A DNA stretch of 64,000 nt from Saccharothrix tamanrassetensis (GTDB taxonomy: Bacteria; Actinomycetota; Actinomycetes; Mycobacteriales; Pseudonocardiaceae): assembly GCF_014203665.1 (NCBI RefSeq), contig NZ_JACHJN010000013.1:1-64000 (forward strand), written 5' to 3'. Position numbers and translations under genes: made by a program. Shown here in pieces: positions 48,900 through 58,172 of the stretch (position 1 is its first letter; each line of letters starts with the position of its first letter). Under the pieces are notes generated by a model. That model was not told the DNA's origin. It made no database searches and saw only the letters and a program-made list of their open reading frames with translations.

Positions 48900-49499
48900 G
48901 TGACAACGGCAGCGCCCTCCATCGGCCAGCGCGTGCACTCGCTGAACCGCCCGAACATGGTCAGCGTCGGCACGATCGTCTGGCTGTCCAGTGAGCTCAT
49001 GTTCTTCGCCGGGCTCTTCGCCATGTTCTTCACGGTGAAGGCCCAGAACGAAGGACCGTGGCCCCCGGCACCCACCCACCTGAACGTGCCCTACGCACTG
49101 TTCTTCACGATCATCCTGGTGGCCTCGTCGTTCACCTGCCAGTGGGGCGTGTTCGCGGCGGAGCGCGGTGACGTGTTCGGCCTGCGTCGCTGGTACCTGG
49201 TGACGCTGATCATGGGTGCGATCTTCGTCGGCGGCCAGGCGGGCGAGTACATCAACCTCGTCCACGAGGGCACCACCATCGCCGGCTCCGCCTACGGCAC
49301 CGTCTTCTACCTCACGACCGGCTTCCACGGCCTGCACGTGATCGGTGGTCTGATCGCGTTCGGCTACCTGCTGGTCCGCACGAAGCTGAGCAAGTTCACC
49401 CCCGCGCAGGCGACGTCCGCGATCGTCGTGTCGTACTACTGGCACTTCGTCGACGTCGTCTGGATCGGCTTGTTCGCCGTCATCTACATCGTGCCCTGA
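48900..49499 (+). CDS. ctaE: Cytochrome c oxidase subunit III
   Basis: This 199-aa membrane subunit has five hydrophobic helices, of the short actinobacterial form. RVHSLNRPNMVSVGTIVWLS and SSELMFFAGLFAMFF near the start match M. tuberculosis CtaE closely. GTG 48900 or an in-frame ATG at 48891 could be the start. No ribosome site is seen, and an AATAAT just upstream fits a -10 box for a leaderless GTG. qcrC follows after 47 bases. Confidence 0.93.
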   Translation: MTTAAPSIGQRVHSLNRPNMVSVGTIVWLSSELMFFAGLFAMFFTVKAQNEGPWPPAPTHLNVPYALFFTIILVASSFTCQWGVFAAERGDVFGLRRWYLVTLIMGAIFVGGQAGEYINLVHEGTTIAGSAYGTVFYLTTGFHGLHVIGGLIAFGYLLVRTKLSKFTPAQATSAIVVSYYWHFVDVVWIGLFAVIYIVP

Positions 49500-49546
49500 C
49501 GACCAGCACGAACCCCGAACTCACACCAGCAAGGGTTGCCGCACAC

Positions 49547-50356
49547 ATGACCACCAACACCACACGGGCCCGGAAGCGCGGCACCAAGCTGCGCAGGCGG
49601 ATCTCGGGCCTGCTCGCGCTGGGCTTCGCGCTGCTGTCCGCGGGCTTCCTGTTCTCCGCGCTCGCGCCGCAGCCGCAGACCGCGCAGGCGCAGGACGACC
49701 CGGCCCGGGTGCGGCTGGGCGAGCAGCTCTACAACAACACCTGCATCTCGTGCCACGGCAAGAACCTCGACGGCGTCGAGGCCCGCGGCCCGAGCCTGAT
49801 CGGTGTGGGCGAGGCGTCCGTCTACTTCCAGGTGTCCTCCGGCCGGATGCCGTTGGCCCGCCAGGAGGCCCAGGCCCAGCGCAAGCCGGCGGTGTTCACG
49901 CCGGAGGAGATCGACGCGCTCGGCGCGTTCATCCAGTCCCGCGGCGGCGGCCCGACCACTCCCGAGGAGCGGGGTCAGGCGCTGCGCGGCGACGACCCGG
50001 CCCGCGGTGGCGAGCTGTTCCGGCTCAACTGCGCGGCGTGCCACAACTTCACCGGTCGCGGCGGGGCGCTGTCGTCCGGCAAGTTCGCACCCGAGCTGGA
50101 CGGGGTGACCGAGGAGCAGGTGTACACGGCCATGCTCACCGGCCCGCAGAACATGCCGAAGTTCTCCGACCGGCAGCTCACGCCGGAGGAGAAGGAAGAC
50201 ATCATCGCGTACATCAAGTCGGTGACCGACGGGAACAACAACCCCGGCGGCGCCCCCCTCGGCGGCCTCGGGCCGGTATCGGAGGGTCTGATCGCATTCA
50301 TCGTGGGTATCGCCGCGCTGGTCGGTGTGACCCTCTGGATCGGAGCCAAGGCATGA
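49547..50356 (+). CDS. qcrC: Diheme cytochrome c subunit of the bc1 complex
   Basis: The 269-aa subunit has a basic N-terminus with a membrane anchor (about 20-40). Two heme c sites follow, CISCH (Cys66, Cys69, His70) and CAACH (Cys162, Cys165, His166). A C-terminal helix (GLIAFIVGIAALVGVTLW) ends it. The double c-type heme lets the actinobacterial bc1 pass electrons directly to the aa3 oxidase without soluble cytochrome c. The stop overlaps the qcrA start (ATGA). Confidence 0.95.
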   Translation: MTTNTTRARKRGTKLRRRISGLLALGFALLSAGFLFSALAPQPQTAQAQDDPARVRLGEQLYNNTCISCHGKNLDGVEARGPSLIGVGEASVYFQVSSGRMPLARQEAQAQRKPAVFTPEEIDALGAFIQSRGGGPTTPEERGQALRGDDPARGGELFRLNCAACHNFTGRGGALSSGKFAPELDGVTEEQVYTAMLTGPQNMPKFSDRQLTPEEKEDIIAYIKSVTDGNNNPGGAPLGGLGPVSEGLIAFIVGIAALVGVTLWIGAKA

Positions 50357-51477
50357 GCGGCGAGAAGCCGAAGGACCTGCCCGACGAGGCCGCCCTCGCC
50401 GGGATGAGCAGGGACGAGCTGGTCAAGCTCGGCACGAACCTCGACGGTGTCGAGCTGGTCCACTACGAGGAGCGGTGGCCGGTCGAGGGCACCCGCGCGG
50501 AGAAGCGCGCCGAGCGCACCGTGGCCCTCTGGTTCACCGTCGCCGCCCTGTCCGGCCTGGCGTTCCTCGCCGCCTTCCTGTTCTGGCCGTGGAAGTACCA
50601 CCAGCCGAACACCCCGGACCACTTCGTGTACAGCCTGTACACCCCGCTGATCGGCTTCACGCTCGGCCTGTCGGTGCTCGCCCTGGGCGTGGGCGCGCTG
50701 CTCTACACGAAGAAGTTCATCCCGGAGGAGCTGGCGGTCCAGCAGCGCCACGACGGCGGTTCCACGGAGGTCGACAAGGCCACCGTGCTCGCCGAGCTGG
50801 CCGACGCGGGCAGCCGCTCCACCATCGGCCGCCGGTCGCTGATCAAGCGGACCGCGGGCCTGGGCGCCGGCGTGTTCGGCCTCGGCGTGGTCGCGCTGCC
50901 GCTGGGCAGCCTGGTGCGCAACCCGTGGGCGGACAGCGACAGCAAGGACTCGCTCTGGCACACCGGGTGGAAGTCGGAGCACGGCGAGAAGGTCTACCTG
51001 CGCAACTACACCGGCAAGCCGCACGACGTGCAGCTGGTGCGGCCGGAGGACCTGGACGCGGGCGGCTACATGACCGTCTTCCCGTTCCGGGAGTCCGAGC
51101 GGAACGACGAGCACGCGCTCATCATGGCCACCAAGCGGGTCGACGCCCCGGTGCTGCTGCTCAAGTTCCGCCCGGGCCAGCAGGTCGTCAAACGTGCGGG
51201 TCAAGAGGACTTCAACTACGGCGACCTGTACGCGTTCTCGAAGATCTGCACCCACCTGGGGTGCCCGGCATCGCTGTACGAGCAGCAGACCGGTCTGCTG
51301 CTGTGCCCCTGCCACCAGTCGCAGTTCGACGTCTTCCACTACGGCAAGCCCAGGTTCGGTCCGGCAACCCGTGCCCTGCCGCAGCTTCCGATCACGGTGG
51401 ACGAGGACGGATACTTGATTGCCCGCAGCGACTTCATCGAGGCTGTGGGTCCGGCGTTCTGGGAGCGTAAGTCATGA
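50353..51477 (+). CDS. qcrA: Rieske iron-sulfur subunit of the bc1 complex
   Basis: The 374-aa subunit has three transmembrane helices (about 57-79, 95-117, 165-190) before the Rieske domain, the actinobacterial arrangement. The 2Fe-2S ligands are in CTHLGC (Cys299, His301) and CPCH (Cys318, His321), with Cys304 and Cys320 forming the usual disulfide. A twin-Arg-like GRRSLIKRTAG precedes the third helix, consistent with Tat insertion of the folded domain. It overlaps qcrC and qcrB by four bases each. Confidence 0.95.
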   Translation: MSGEKPKDLPDEAALAGMSRDELVKLGTNLDGVELVHYEERWPVEGTRAEKRAERTVALWFTVAALSGLAFLAAFLFWPWKYHQPNTPDHFVYSLYTPLIGFTLGLSVLALGVGALLYTKKFIPEELAVQQRHDGGSTEVDKATVLAELADAGSRSTIGRRSLIKRTAGLGAGVFGLGVVALPLGSLVRNPWADSDSKDSLWHTGWKSEHGEKVYLRNYTGKPHDVQLVRPEDLDAGGYMTVFPFRESERNDEHALIMATKRVDAPVLLLKFRPGQQVVKRAGQEDFNYGDLYAFSKICTHLGCPASLYEQQTGLLLCPCHQSQFDVFHYGKPRFGPATRALPQLPITVDEDGYLIARSDFIEAVGPAFWERKS

Positions 51478-53144
51478 GCGGCATCACCACGCCGACGAAG
51501 CGGCAGAACGCCGCCGCCAGGGCGGCGGGTGGCGCCGCGAAGTGGGCTGACGACCGGTTCCACATGGCCGGTGGCATGCGGAAACAGCTGAACAAGGTGT
51601 TCCCCACGCACTGGTCTTTCCTGCTGGGCGAGATCGCGCTGTACAGCTTCATCATCCTGCTGCTGTCCGGCACGTACCTGGCGCTGTTCTTCGACCCCTC
51701 CATGGAGGAGGTCATCTACAACGGCACCTTCACCAACCTCCAGGGCGTGCCGATGTCGCGCGCCTACGAGTCGACGCTGGAGATCTCGTTCGACTTCCGC
51801 GGCGGCCTGTTCGTGCGGCAGGTGCACCACTGGGCGGCGCTGCTGTTCATGGGCGCGATCGTCGTGCACATGTTCCGGATCTTCTTCACGGGCGCGTTCC
51901 GCCGCCCGCGCGAGATCAACTGGGTCATCGGCATCGTGCTGTTCATGCTCGGCGCGATCGAGGGCTTCCTCGGCTACTCGCTGCCCGACGACCTGCTGTC
52001 CGGCACCGGCCTGCGGGTGATGGCCGGTCTGCTGCTGTCCTTCCCGGTCATCGGCACGTGGCTGAACTGGCTGGCCTTCGGCGGCGAGTTCCCCGGCACG
52101 GAGATCATCCCGCGGTTCTACACGCTGCACATCCTGGTCATCCCCGCGATCATCCTGGCGCTGGTGGCCGCGCACCTGGCGCTGGTCTGGTACCAGAAGC
52201 ACACCCAGTTCCCGGGCGTGGGCCGCAAGGAGACCAACGTCGTCGGCGTGCGCATCATGCCGGTGTTCGCGGCCAAGGGCGGCGGCTTCTTCGCGGTGGT
52301 CGTCGCGATCACCGCGATCATGGGCGGCGTCTTCCAGATCAACCCGGTGTGGAACTTCGGCCCGTACAACGCGGGGCACATCTCGGCCGGCTCGCAGCCC
52401 GACTGGTACATGGGCTGGACCGACGGCCTGGTCCGGCTGTGGCCGGCGTGGGAGCTGTACCTGGGCGACTACACGGTGCCCGAGCCGTTCCTGCCGTTCA
52501 TGCTCGGCCTGCCGCTGCTGACCGGCATCGCCGCCGCGTACCCGTGGATCGAGCGGAAGCTGACCAAGGACTACGCGCACCACAACCTGCTCCAGCGCCC
52601 GCGTGACGTGCCGGTCCGGACGTCGCTCGGCGTCATGTCCATCTCGTACTTCATGGTGCTGCTGGTCATGGGCGCCAACGACATCTTCGCGTACAAGTTC
52701 GACGTCTCGTTGAACGCGACGACGTGGATGGGCCGCATCGGTCTGCTGGTGATCCCCCCGATCGCCTACTTCCTGACCTACCGCATCTGCATCGGCCTGC
52801 AACGCGCCGACCGCGAGGTCCTGGAGCACGGTGTCGAGACCGGCATCATCAAGCGCCTGCCGCACGGCGAGTTCATCGAACTCCACCAGCCGCTGGGCCC
52901 GGTGGACGACCACGGCCACCCGCTGCCCCTGGCCTACCAGGGCGCCCCGGTGCCGAAGAAGATGAACAAGCTCGGCTCGGCGGGCCACCCGGTGCCCGGC
53001 AGCTTCCTGACGCCGGACGCCCCGGAGGAGACCGCGGCCCTGGCCCGGGCCCGCAAGGACACCGGCGGTGCCAAGGACTCCCTCACGGGGGAGAACAAGC
53101 CGTCCGCCGAACTGGCGGGCAAGCCCTCCCAGCCCGAGGACTGA
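51474..53144 (+). CDS. qcrB: Cytochrome b subunit of the bc1 complex
   Basis: This 556-aa subunit is the quinol-oxidising core with two b hemes. His ligands lie in VHHWAALLFMGAIVVHMF and in YTLHILVIPAIILALVAAHL. Eight or more helices are present, then a 120-residue cytoplasmic tail rich in Pro, Gly and charge, as in other actinobacteria (the M. tuberculosis homologue is the target of imidazopyridine inhibitors). The qcrC-qcrA-qcrB overlaps show one operon with ctaE. A strong terminator follows. Confidence 0.95.
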   Translation: MSGITTPTKRQNAAARAAGGAAKWADDRFHMAGGMRKQLNKVFPTHWSFLLGEIALYSFIILLLSGTYLALFFDPSMEEVIYNGTFTNLQGVPMSRAYESTLEISFDFRGGLFVRQVHHWAALLFMGAIVVHMFRIFFTGAFRRPREINWVIGIVLFMLGAIEGFLGYSLPDDLLSGTGLRVMAGLLLSFPVIGTWLNWLAFGGEFPGTEIIPRFYTLHILVIPAIILALVAAHLALVWYQKHTQFPGVGRKETNVVGVRIMPVFAAKGGGFFAVVVAITAIMGGVFQINPVWNFGPYNAGHISAGSQPDWYMGWTDGLVRLWPAWELYLGDYTVPEPFLPFMLGLPLLTGIAAAYPWIERKLTKDYAHHNLLQRPRDVPVRTSLGVMSISYFMVLLVMGANDIFAYKFDVSLNATTWMGRIGLLVIPPIAYFLTYRICIGLQRADREVLEHGVETGIIKRLPHGEFIELHQPLGPVDDHGHPLPLAYQGAPVPKKMNKLGSAGHPVPGSFLTPDAPEETAALARARKDTGGAKDSLTGENKPSAELAGKPSQPED

Positions 53145-53150
53145 GCCCAC

Positions 53151-53190
53151 GGGAAAGGCCCCCGCACCGACCGGTGCGGGGGCCTTTCCC
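53151..53190. terminator. Strong terminator after qcrB
   Basis: The perfect 18-bp stem from GGGAAAGGCCCCCGCACC with a 4-nt loop begins 6 bases after the qcrB stop. The ends give T-rich tails in both directions, so it probably also serves the convergent RAM-domain gene. Confidence 0.9.
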
Positions 53191-53209
53191 GTGCGTCCGG
53201 GGTCGGCCG

Positions 53210-53494
53210 TCAGGCTTCGTCGAGCCCGATGGAGAACGCGGCTTCCGTGTCCCGCTTGGAGTAGGACCGGAACGAGATGTGGGTGTCCGTGTTGAGCACG
53301 CCGGGCACCTTGGAGATGTGGCCGGGCACCAGCTCGGCCAGGTCCTCGTGCCGGGCGACCTTCACCAACGCGATCAGGTCCACGTCACCGGCGCACGAGT
53401 ACACCTCCGTGACGCCCTCGATGTCGGCGATCGCCTGTGCCGCGTCCGGGATGGTCTCGGCGGCGGCCTGGATCAACACGATCGCGGTGATCAC
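53210..53494 (-). CDS. Stand-alone Lrp/AsnC ligand-binding (RAM) domain protein
   Basis: The 94-aa protein starts at GTG 53494 behind AGGAGG. VITAIVLIQAAAETIPDAAQ and the later DVDLIALVKVARHEDLAELV are the beta-alpha-beta pattern of the RAM domain that binds amino acids in Lrp/AsnC regulators. There is no DNA-binding HTH, so it may modulate another Lrp protein or an enzyme by oligomerising. It is encoded next to qcrB in many actinobacteria. Confidence 0.85.
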   Translation of the reverse strand: MITAIVLIQAAAETIPDAAQAIADIEGVTEVYSCAGDVDLIALVKVARHEDLAELVPGHISKVPGVLNTDTHISFRSYSKRDTEAAFSIGLDEA

Positions 53495-53530
53495 AGCGTC
53501 CTCCTGGGTCAAGGTCGGGGTGCCCACATG

Positions 53531-55246
53531 CTAGTGGCCCGCCACCCGGTACTGGTCCCGGCCGGCTTCGGCGCGTTCCACCCACTCCCGCCACGCCCCC
53601 GCGGCGCCCGCCGGGGACGTCCAGGGCCGGTCGCAGTACACCAACCGGGTTCCCGGCCGGTCCAGCCACCGCAGGACCACCGAGGCCTCCTCGGGGGGTG
53701 CCCCGAACAGCGGCCCGTCCCCGGGCAGCACCGTCTCGGCCGACGCGACCAACGCGTCCACCACCGGCATCGGCGCAACGCCCCGCCGCGCCACTCCGGC
53801 CGACGCCAGCCGGCCGTGCCGCACCACGGCGAACTCCCAACCCCCGGCGCCATCGGGCCGCGCGGCCACCAGTTCCGGCAGGACCGCCAGCCCGGCGAGC
53901 CGCTGTCCCCGGTCCAGCACCCGCACCAGGCCCGCCAACCGGTCCCGGCGCGCGGCGGCGTCCTCGAACCGGTGCACCCCCGACAGCTCCTCCAGGTGCG
54001 CGGCCACCCCTCGCAACGGCGCGGTGTCCTCACCGGCCACCAACGCCCGCAACGCGACGACGGCGGGCGCGTACTCGTCCACCGACTGCCGCCCGGCGCA
54101 AGGAGCCTTGCACCGACCCAGCTCGTACAGCGCGCACGGCGTCCCACTCGGGTTCCGGGCCGGGATCCGTTGCGAACAGGCCCGCAGCGGCACGGCCTCC
54201 AGCAGCGCCTCCTGAGCCTCCTCGGCCACCCGCCGGGACCGGAACGGCCCGACCGCCCCCGGACGCGGCGTGCGGACCAGCGAGAGGCGGGGGAACGGCT
54301 CCTCGGTCAGCGTGAGCCACCACCAGCCGCCCTGGTTCTTCGACCGCCGGTTGTACGCGGGCTTGTGCGCGGTCAGCAGCCGCAGCTCCCGCACCTCCGC
54401 CTCCAGCGAGTGCGCGCACACCACCCCGTCCACCCGGACGGCCAGCGCGACCATCTCGCGCAGCCGCCGCCGGCCCTCCGACGCGGTGAAGTACTGCCGC
54501 ACCCGCCTGCGGAGGTCCGAAGCCGTGCCGACGTACAGCACCTCCTCGTTCGGACCCCGGAACAGGTACACACCGGGTGACGAAGGCAGATGCGCGGCCA
54601 GCTCCCGCTTCCGGCGCTGCGCCGGTGTCACCTCCGGCAGGTACGCGAGCAGTTCCTCCAGCGAGTGCACGCCGACCGAACCGACCCGTTCCAGCAAGTG
54701 GTGCAGGACCTCCACGGTCGCCCGCGCGTCGGTCAGCGCCCGGTGGTTCGGCACCGTCCCGACCCGGAACAGCTGCGCCAGCGCGGACAACCGGCAGCTC
54801 GGCGCCTCGTCCCGGGACAGCACCCGGCGGGCGAGCTTGACCGTGCACAGCACGGTGGGCCGGGGCCAGTGGTACCCGTGCCGCTCGCAGGCGGCCTTGA
54901 CGAACCCCACGTCGAACCCGGAGTTGTGCGCCACGAGCACGGATCCGGCGGCGAACTCCAGGAAGGCGGGCAGCACCGTCGCCAGCCGGGGCGCGCCGGT
55001 CACCATGTACTGGGTGATCCCGGTCAGCGCCACCACCTGCGGTGGAATACCGCGTTCCGGGTCGACCAGGGTCGAGAACGTGCCCAGCACCCGACCGCCC
55101 CGGACCTTCACCGCGCCGATCTCGGTGATCGCGTCCGCGGCCGCGCTGCCGCCCGTCGTCTCCAGGTCGAACACGACGAACGTGGTGTCCCGCAACGGGG
55201 TTCCCAGCTCGTCGAACGTCAGCTGGGCGGTGGTCGGGGTAGTCAT
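53531..55246 (-). CDS. DEDD 3'-5' exonuclease fused to a GIY-YIG UvrC-like nuclease
   Basis: This 571-aa DNA-repair-type fusion has at residues 20-190 an epsilon-like exonuclease (FVVFDLETTGG with Asp/Glu, VAHNSGFDVGF with Asp, HRALTDARATVEV with the late His/Asp). At about 220-300 it has the GIY-YIG nuclease of UvrC/Cho (SSPGVYLFRGPNEEVLYVGT, then DLRRRVRQYF). A Cys-containing linker (CALYELGRCKAPCAG) matches UvrC. The C-terminal UvrC RNase-H-like half and helix-hairpin-helix are lacking. It is the counterpart of M. tuberculosis Rv2191. Confidence 0.9.
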   Translation of the reverse strand: MTTPTTAQLTFDELGTPLRDTTFVVFDLETTGGSAAADAITEIGAVKVRGGRVLGTFSTLVDPERGIPPQVVALTGITQYMVTGAPRLATVLPAFLEFAAGSVLVAHNSGFDVGFVKAACERHGYHWPRPTVLCTVKLARRVLSRDEAPSCRLSALAQLFRVGTVPNHRALTDARATVEVLHHLLERVGSVGVHSLEELLAYLPEVTPAQRRKRELAAHLPSSPGVYLFRGPNEEVLYVGTASDLRRRVRQYFTASEGRRRLREMVALAVRVDGVVCAHSLEAEVRELRLLTAHKPAYNRRSKNQGGWWWLTLTEEPFPRLSLVRTPRPGAVGPFRSRRVAEEAQEALLEAVPLRACSQRIPARNPSGTPCALYELGRCKAPCAGRQSVDEYAPAVVALRALVAGEDTAPLRGVAAHLEELSGVHRFEDAAARRDRLAGLVRVLDRGQRLAGLAVLPELVAARPDGAGGWEFAVVRHGRLASAGVARRGVAPMPVVDALVASAETVLPGDGPLFGAPPEEASVVLRWLDRPGTRLVYCDRPWTSPAGAAGAWREWVERAEAGRDQYRVAGH

Positions 55247-55351
55247 CGCCGCGCACCGTAGCGAGGGGGTACGACAATCTTCGATTCCCGCAGGCCGGCC
55301 GACGGGGCGGGGAAGTCGGTGTCAACGGTCACGGGGCCGTAGCCTGTACGG

Positions 55352-56701
55352 GTGCAGGACCCGATAGCGCCCGACGACGGACTCGTGACCGGAGAGCCGG
55401 ACGCGCCCGTCGAGTCCACTGTGGACTGGGGGGCGCTGCCGGAGCAGCTGCGCGCCCGGTTGGCGGAGCTGAGCGCGGACGCCCTGGGCGACCTGGCGAA
55501 GGTCGACGTCCCGCAGCAGCTCAGGGCGGTCGCCAGGTTCGCGCCGACCAAGCGCGCGCGGTTGGGCGGCGGCGCGTTGATCGCGGGTCTGCGGAACTCG
55601 TCGAACTTCCGGGCGGCCGTGGTCGAGTGGTTGCGGCGCAACCGGCCCGCCGCGCTGGAGGCCACCTCGCCCGACCCGGTCGCGGCCGGTGCGGCGGCGA
55701 TCCTGCAGGGCGAGGAGGTGGCGGCCCACTTCGTCGAGCTGGTGACCCGGCGGGCGACCGAGGCCTCGCTGCGGGTGGAGCGCGACGCCGCCGTGCAGCG
55801 GGCGGACCGGCTGGACCAGGAGCTGGAGCGGCTCAAGGCGGAGCGGGCGGAGACCACCAGCGTCACGGACAAGATCCGGGAGGAGGCCGAGGTCGAGCTG
55901 GAGCGGCTGCGCAAGCGCCTGCGCGAGCAGGGCGTGCGGCTGCGCGAGGCGAAGGACCGGGCCGAGTCCGCGCAGGCCGAGGCGGAACGGGCGCGCGCCG
56001 AGGCGGAGGCGGAGGTCCGCCGGATCACCGCCGAACGCGACCGGGAACGCGAGCGCGCGGAGAACGAGCGCGCCAAGGCGCAACGGGCCGAGGCCGACGC
56101 CGAGGTGGCGCGGCAGTCCGCCAAGGAGGCCCGGCAGGCCGACGAGGTGCGCCTGGCGCTGCTGGTGGACACGCTGGACGGCGCGGTGAACGGACTGCGC
56201 CGGGAACTGGCCCTGGGTGGCGCCGGCCCGCGCCCGGCGGACCTGGTGCGCGGTGCGAGCGCGGCGCAGGGCGCGGTGGGCCGGGTGGAGGACCCGGCGG
56301 CGCTGGACCGCCTGCTGGCGCTGCCCGCCGTGCACTTGATCGTGGACGGCTACAACGTCACCAAGACCGGCTACCCGGAGCTGTCGCTGTCCGACCAGCG
56401 CGACCGGCTGGTGCACCAGTTGGCCGTGCTGGCGGCGCGGACCGGGGCCGAGGTGACCCTGGTGTTCGACGGCGCGGGCGTGGTGGCGGTGCCGACCAGT
56501 GCGCCGCGCGGGGTGCGCGTGCTGTTCAGCGATCCCGGCGTGCTGGCCGACGACGTGATCCGTGCTCTGGTCACCGCGGAGCCGGAGGGCCGTCCGGTGG
56601 TCGTGGTCACGTCCGACCGGGCGGTCGCGGACTCCGTCCGACGGCGGGGTGCGCACCCGGTGCCGTCCGCGGTGCTGCTGGCACGCCTGGGACGGGTGTG
56701 A
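55352..56701 (+). CDS. NYN-domain (YacP-like) putative RNase with coiled coil
   Basis: The 449-aa protein starts at GTG 55352. About 1-130 is a helical N-terminus with a basic patch (APTKRARLGGGALIAGLRNS). About 135-275 is a long Arg/Glu/Ala coiled coil (RLRKRLREQGVRLREAKDRA). About 325-449 is a PIN-like NYN domain with the acidic catalytic positions in LIVDGYNVTKTGYPEL, VTLVFDGAG, LADDVIRALV and VVTSDRAVADSV. YacP/Rae1 relatives cleave mRNA at the ribosome; that activity is known for the family and not shown here. Confidence 0.85.
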   Translation: MQDPIAPDDGLVTGEPDAPVESTVDWGALPEQLRARLAELSADALGDLAKVDVPQQLRAVARFAPTKRARLGGGALIAGLRNSSNFRAAVVEWLRRNRPAALEATSPDPVAAGAAAILQGEEVAAHFVELVTRRATEASLRVERDAAVQRADRLDQELERLKAERAETTSVTDKIREEAEVELERLRKRLREQGVRLREAKDRAESAQAEAERARAEAEAEVRRITAERDRERERAENERAKAQRAEADAEVARQSAKEARQADEVRLALLVDTLDGAVNGLRRELALGGAGPRPADLVRGASAAQGAVGRVEDPAALDRLLALPAVHLIVDGYNVTKTGYPELSLSDQRDRLVHQLAVLAARTGAEVTLVFDGAGVVAVPTSAPRGVRVLFSDPGVLADDVIRALVTAEPEGRPVVVVTSDRAVADSVRRRGAHPVPSAVLLARLGRV

Positions 56702-57002
56702 CACGGGCCGTGTTTTTCACACCACGGGCGGTCACACCGTGAGGTCACGGGACGGCCGTTCGAGGATCGTTGCCAACCTGGAAGGATTTCCGGCCCCTGC
56801 GGGTGGACGCCGGGGCTCACCTTTCGTAACCTGGCCGAGATCTCGCGGCGGGCAGCCGTCCATCCTGGACGGCGACGCGGGTTCACCGCCGAATCGGCCT
56901 GTCGGGGTGCCGAGCCGGAGCAACTGACCAGATCTGTCGGGCAGGTGCGGACACGCACGCCCGACCGGCAGGCGGTTCATACGTTAGGAGTGACACGCGA
57001 CT
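56702..57002 (+). promoter_or_regulatory. Structured 300-base leader of the NlpC/P60 gene
   Basis: There is no gene. A direct repeat GGTCAC occurs at about 56730-56748. A perfect 8-bp hairpin is at 56855-56873 (GCCGTCCA, loop TCC). A longer stem-loop is at 56936-56965 (GTCGGGC and GTGCG pairing with CGCAC and GCCCGAC, 12 bp with a 2-nt bulge). TAGGAG near 56985 is the likely ribosome site. The layout suggests a regulated leader. The c-di-AMP riboswitch expected before many actinobacterial cell-wall hydrolase genes could not be matched. Confidence 0.4.
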
Positions 57003-58034
57003 GTGGCGTCGCAACGACTCAAGCGCGGTGTGCGCGGGGCGATCGCGGCCACGGCGGTGGCCGCCGCGGCGGTGGGTGTCTCACCCGCGACCGCCGGAGC
57101 TCAGCCGAACACGGCTTCCGATGCGCTGAACAAGTACAACGAGCTGGCCGAGCAGGCCACCAAGCTCAACGAGGAACTGCTGCGCGCGGAAGAGCAGCGC
57201 GACAACAACCAGGGTTTGCTCGACCAGGCCAACGCGGACCTCGCGCAGGCCAACACCGCGGGCGAGCAGGCGCGCACCGACGAGCAGCTGTTCCGCGTCC
57301 AGGTGGACAAGCTCACCGAGGCGTCGTTCGAGGGCGCCCGGTTCAACCACCTCTCCGCGCTGCTGGTGAGCGACTCGCAGCAGGACTTCCTCAACCGGAT
57401 GTCCGCGCTGGGCGTGCTGGCCGCCGACAACGGCGAGGCGCTGGACAAGCTGTCCGGTGCGGTGAACGCGGCCGAGTCGGCGAAGGCGGTGGCGGCGGAC
57501 GCGCAGAGCCGCGCGCAGAAGGCGACCGACGAGTCCACCCGGATCGCCGACGACATCAAGAAGCGCCAGGGTGACCTCGACAACCAGATCAAGGAGGTCC
57601 GCGCGCAGCTCAACCAGCTCAACTCGGGCGACCGCAAGGTGCTCACCGACCCCGGTGACATGTCGGACAAGTCGGTGCCGTCCGGCACGGCGGGCGCCGC
57701 TCTGGCGTTCGCGCTGGACCAGCGCGGCGACGGGTACAAGTACGGCGCGACCGGCCCGGACCTGTGGGACTGCTCCGGCCTGACCTCCAAGGCGTACGCC
57801 TCGGCGGGCGTGACCATCCCGCGCACCAGCAACGGCCAGGCGGGTGCCGGTCGTGCGGTGAGCCGCGGTGAGCTCCGGGCGGGCGACCTGGTGATCTACA
57901 ACGGCGGCAACCACGTCGGGATGGCGGTGGACAACGGCAGCGTCGTGCACGCCTCCACCGAGGGCGTGCCGGTGAAGATCGTGCCGCTGGACAGCCCCGG
58001 CTCCATCTTCGCGATGCGCCGCATCGAAGGCTGA
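57003..58034 (+). CDS. Secreted NlpC/P60 peptidoglycan endopeptidase (RipA-like)
   Basis: This 343-aa cell-wall hydrolase cuts within peptidoglycan stem peptides. The signal peptide ends near residue 36 (AAVGVSPATAGAQPN). About 40-215 is a long coiled coil (YNELAEQATKLNEELLRAEE), probably auto-inhibitory or an FtsX-type contact as in RipC. The C-terminal domain has the catalytic Cys in LWDCSGLTSKAY and His in NHVGMAVDNG, with the third polar residue in VVHASTEG. GTG 57003 has TAGGAG upstream. A terminator follows at 58122-58156. Confidence 0.92.
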   Translation: MASQRLKRGVRGAIAATAVAAAAVGVSPATAGAQPNTASDALNKYNELAEQATKLNEELLRAEEQRDNNQGLLDQANADLAQANTAGEQARTDEQLFRVQVDKLTEASFEGARFNHLSALLVSDSQQDFLNRMSALGVLAADNGEALDKLSGAVNAAESAKAVAADAQSRAQKATDESTRIADDIKKRQGDLDNQIKEVRAQLNQLNSGDRKVLTDPGDMSDKSVPSGTAGAALAFALDQRGDGYKYGATGPDLWDCSGLTSKAYASAGVTIPRTSNGQAGAGRAVSRGELRAGDLVIYNGGNHVGMAVDNGSVVHASTEGVPVKIVPLDSPGSIFAMRRIEG

Positions 58035-58121
58035 ACCCCTTGATGCGGGCGCACCGGTGTTCCGCACCCGGCAAGAGCCGGTGAGCTCCGGGACGTCGCG
58101 CGTCGAGAGGTGACCGCAGTA

Positions 58122-58156
58122 CGGCAGGGCCGCCCCGCACCGGGGTGGCCCTGCCG
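58122..58156 (+). terminator. Terminator after the NlpC/P60 gene
   Basis: A 15-bp stem (CGGCAGGGCCGCCCC with its partner, one G-T wobble) and a short loop end 8 bases before the ribosome site of the next gene, so that gene needs its own promoter or read-through. Confidence 0.65.
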
Positions 58157-58172
58157 ACTACTTTGGAGACGC

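Noticed and set aside
56880..56970. ydaO-type c-di-AMP riboswitch before the NlpC/P60 gene
   Set aside because: GCCGAATC at about 56888 resembles the 5' core, but the required 3' core like GACAGCTAAC and the closing P1 strand were not found.
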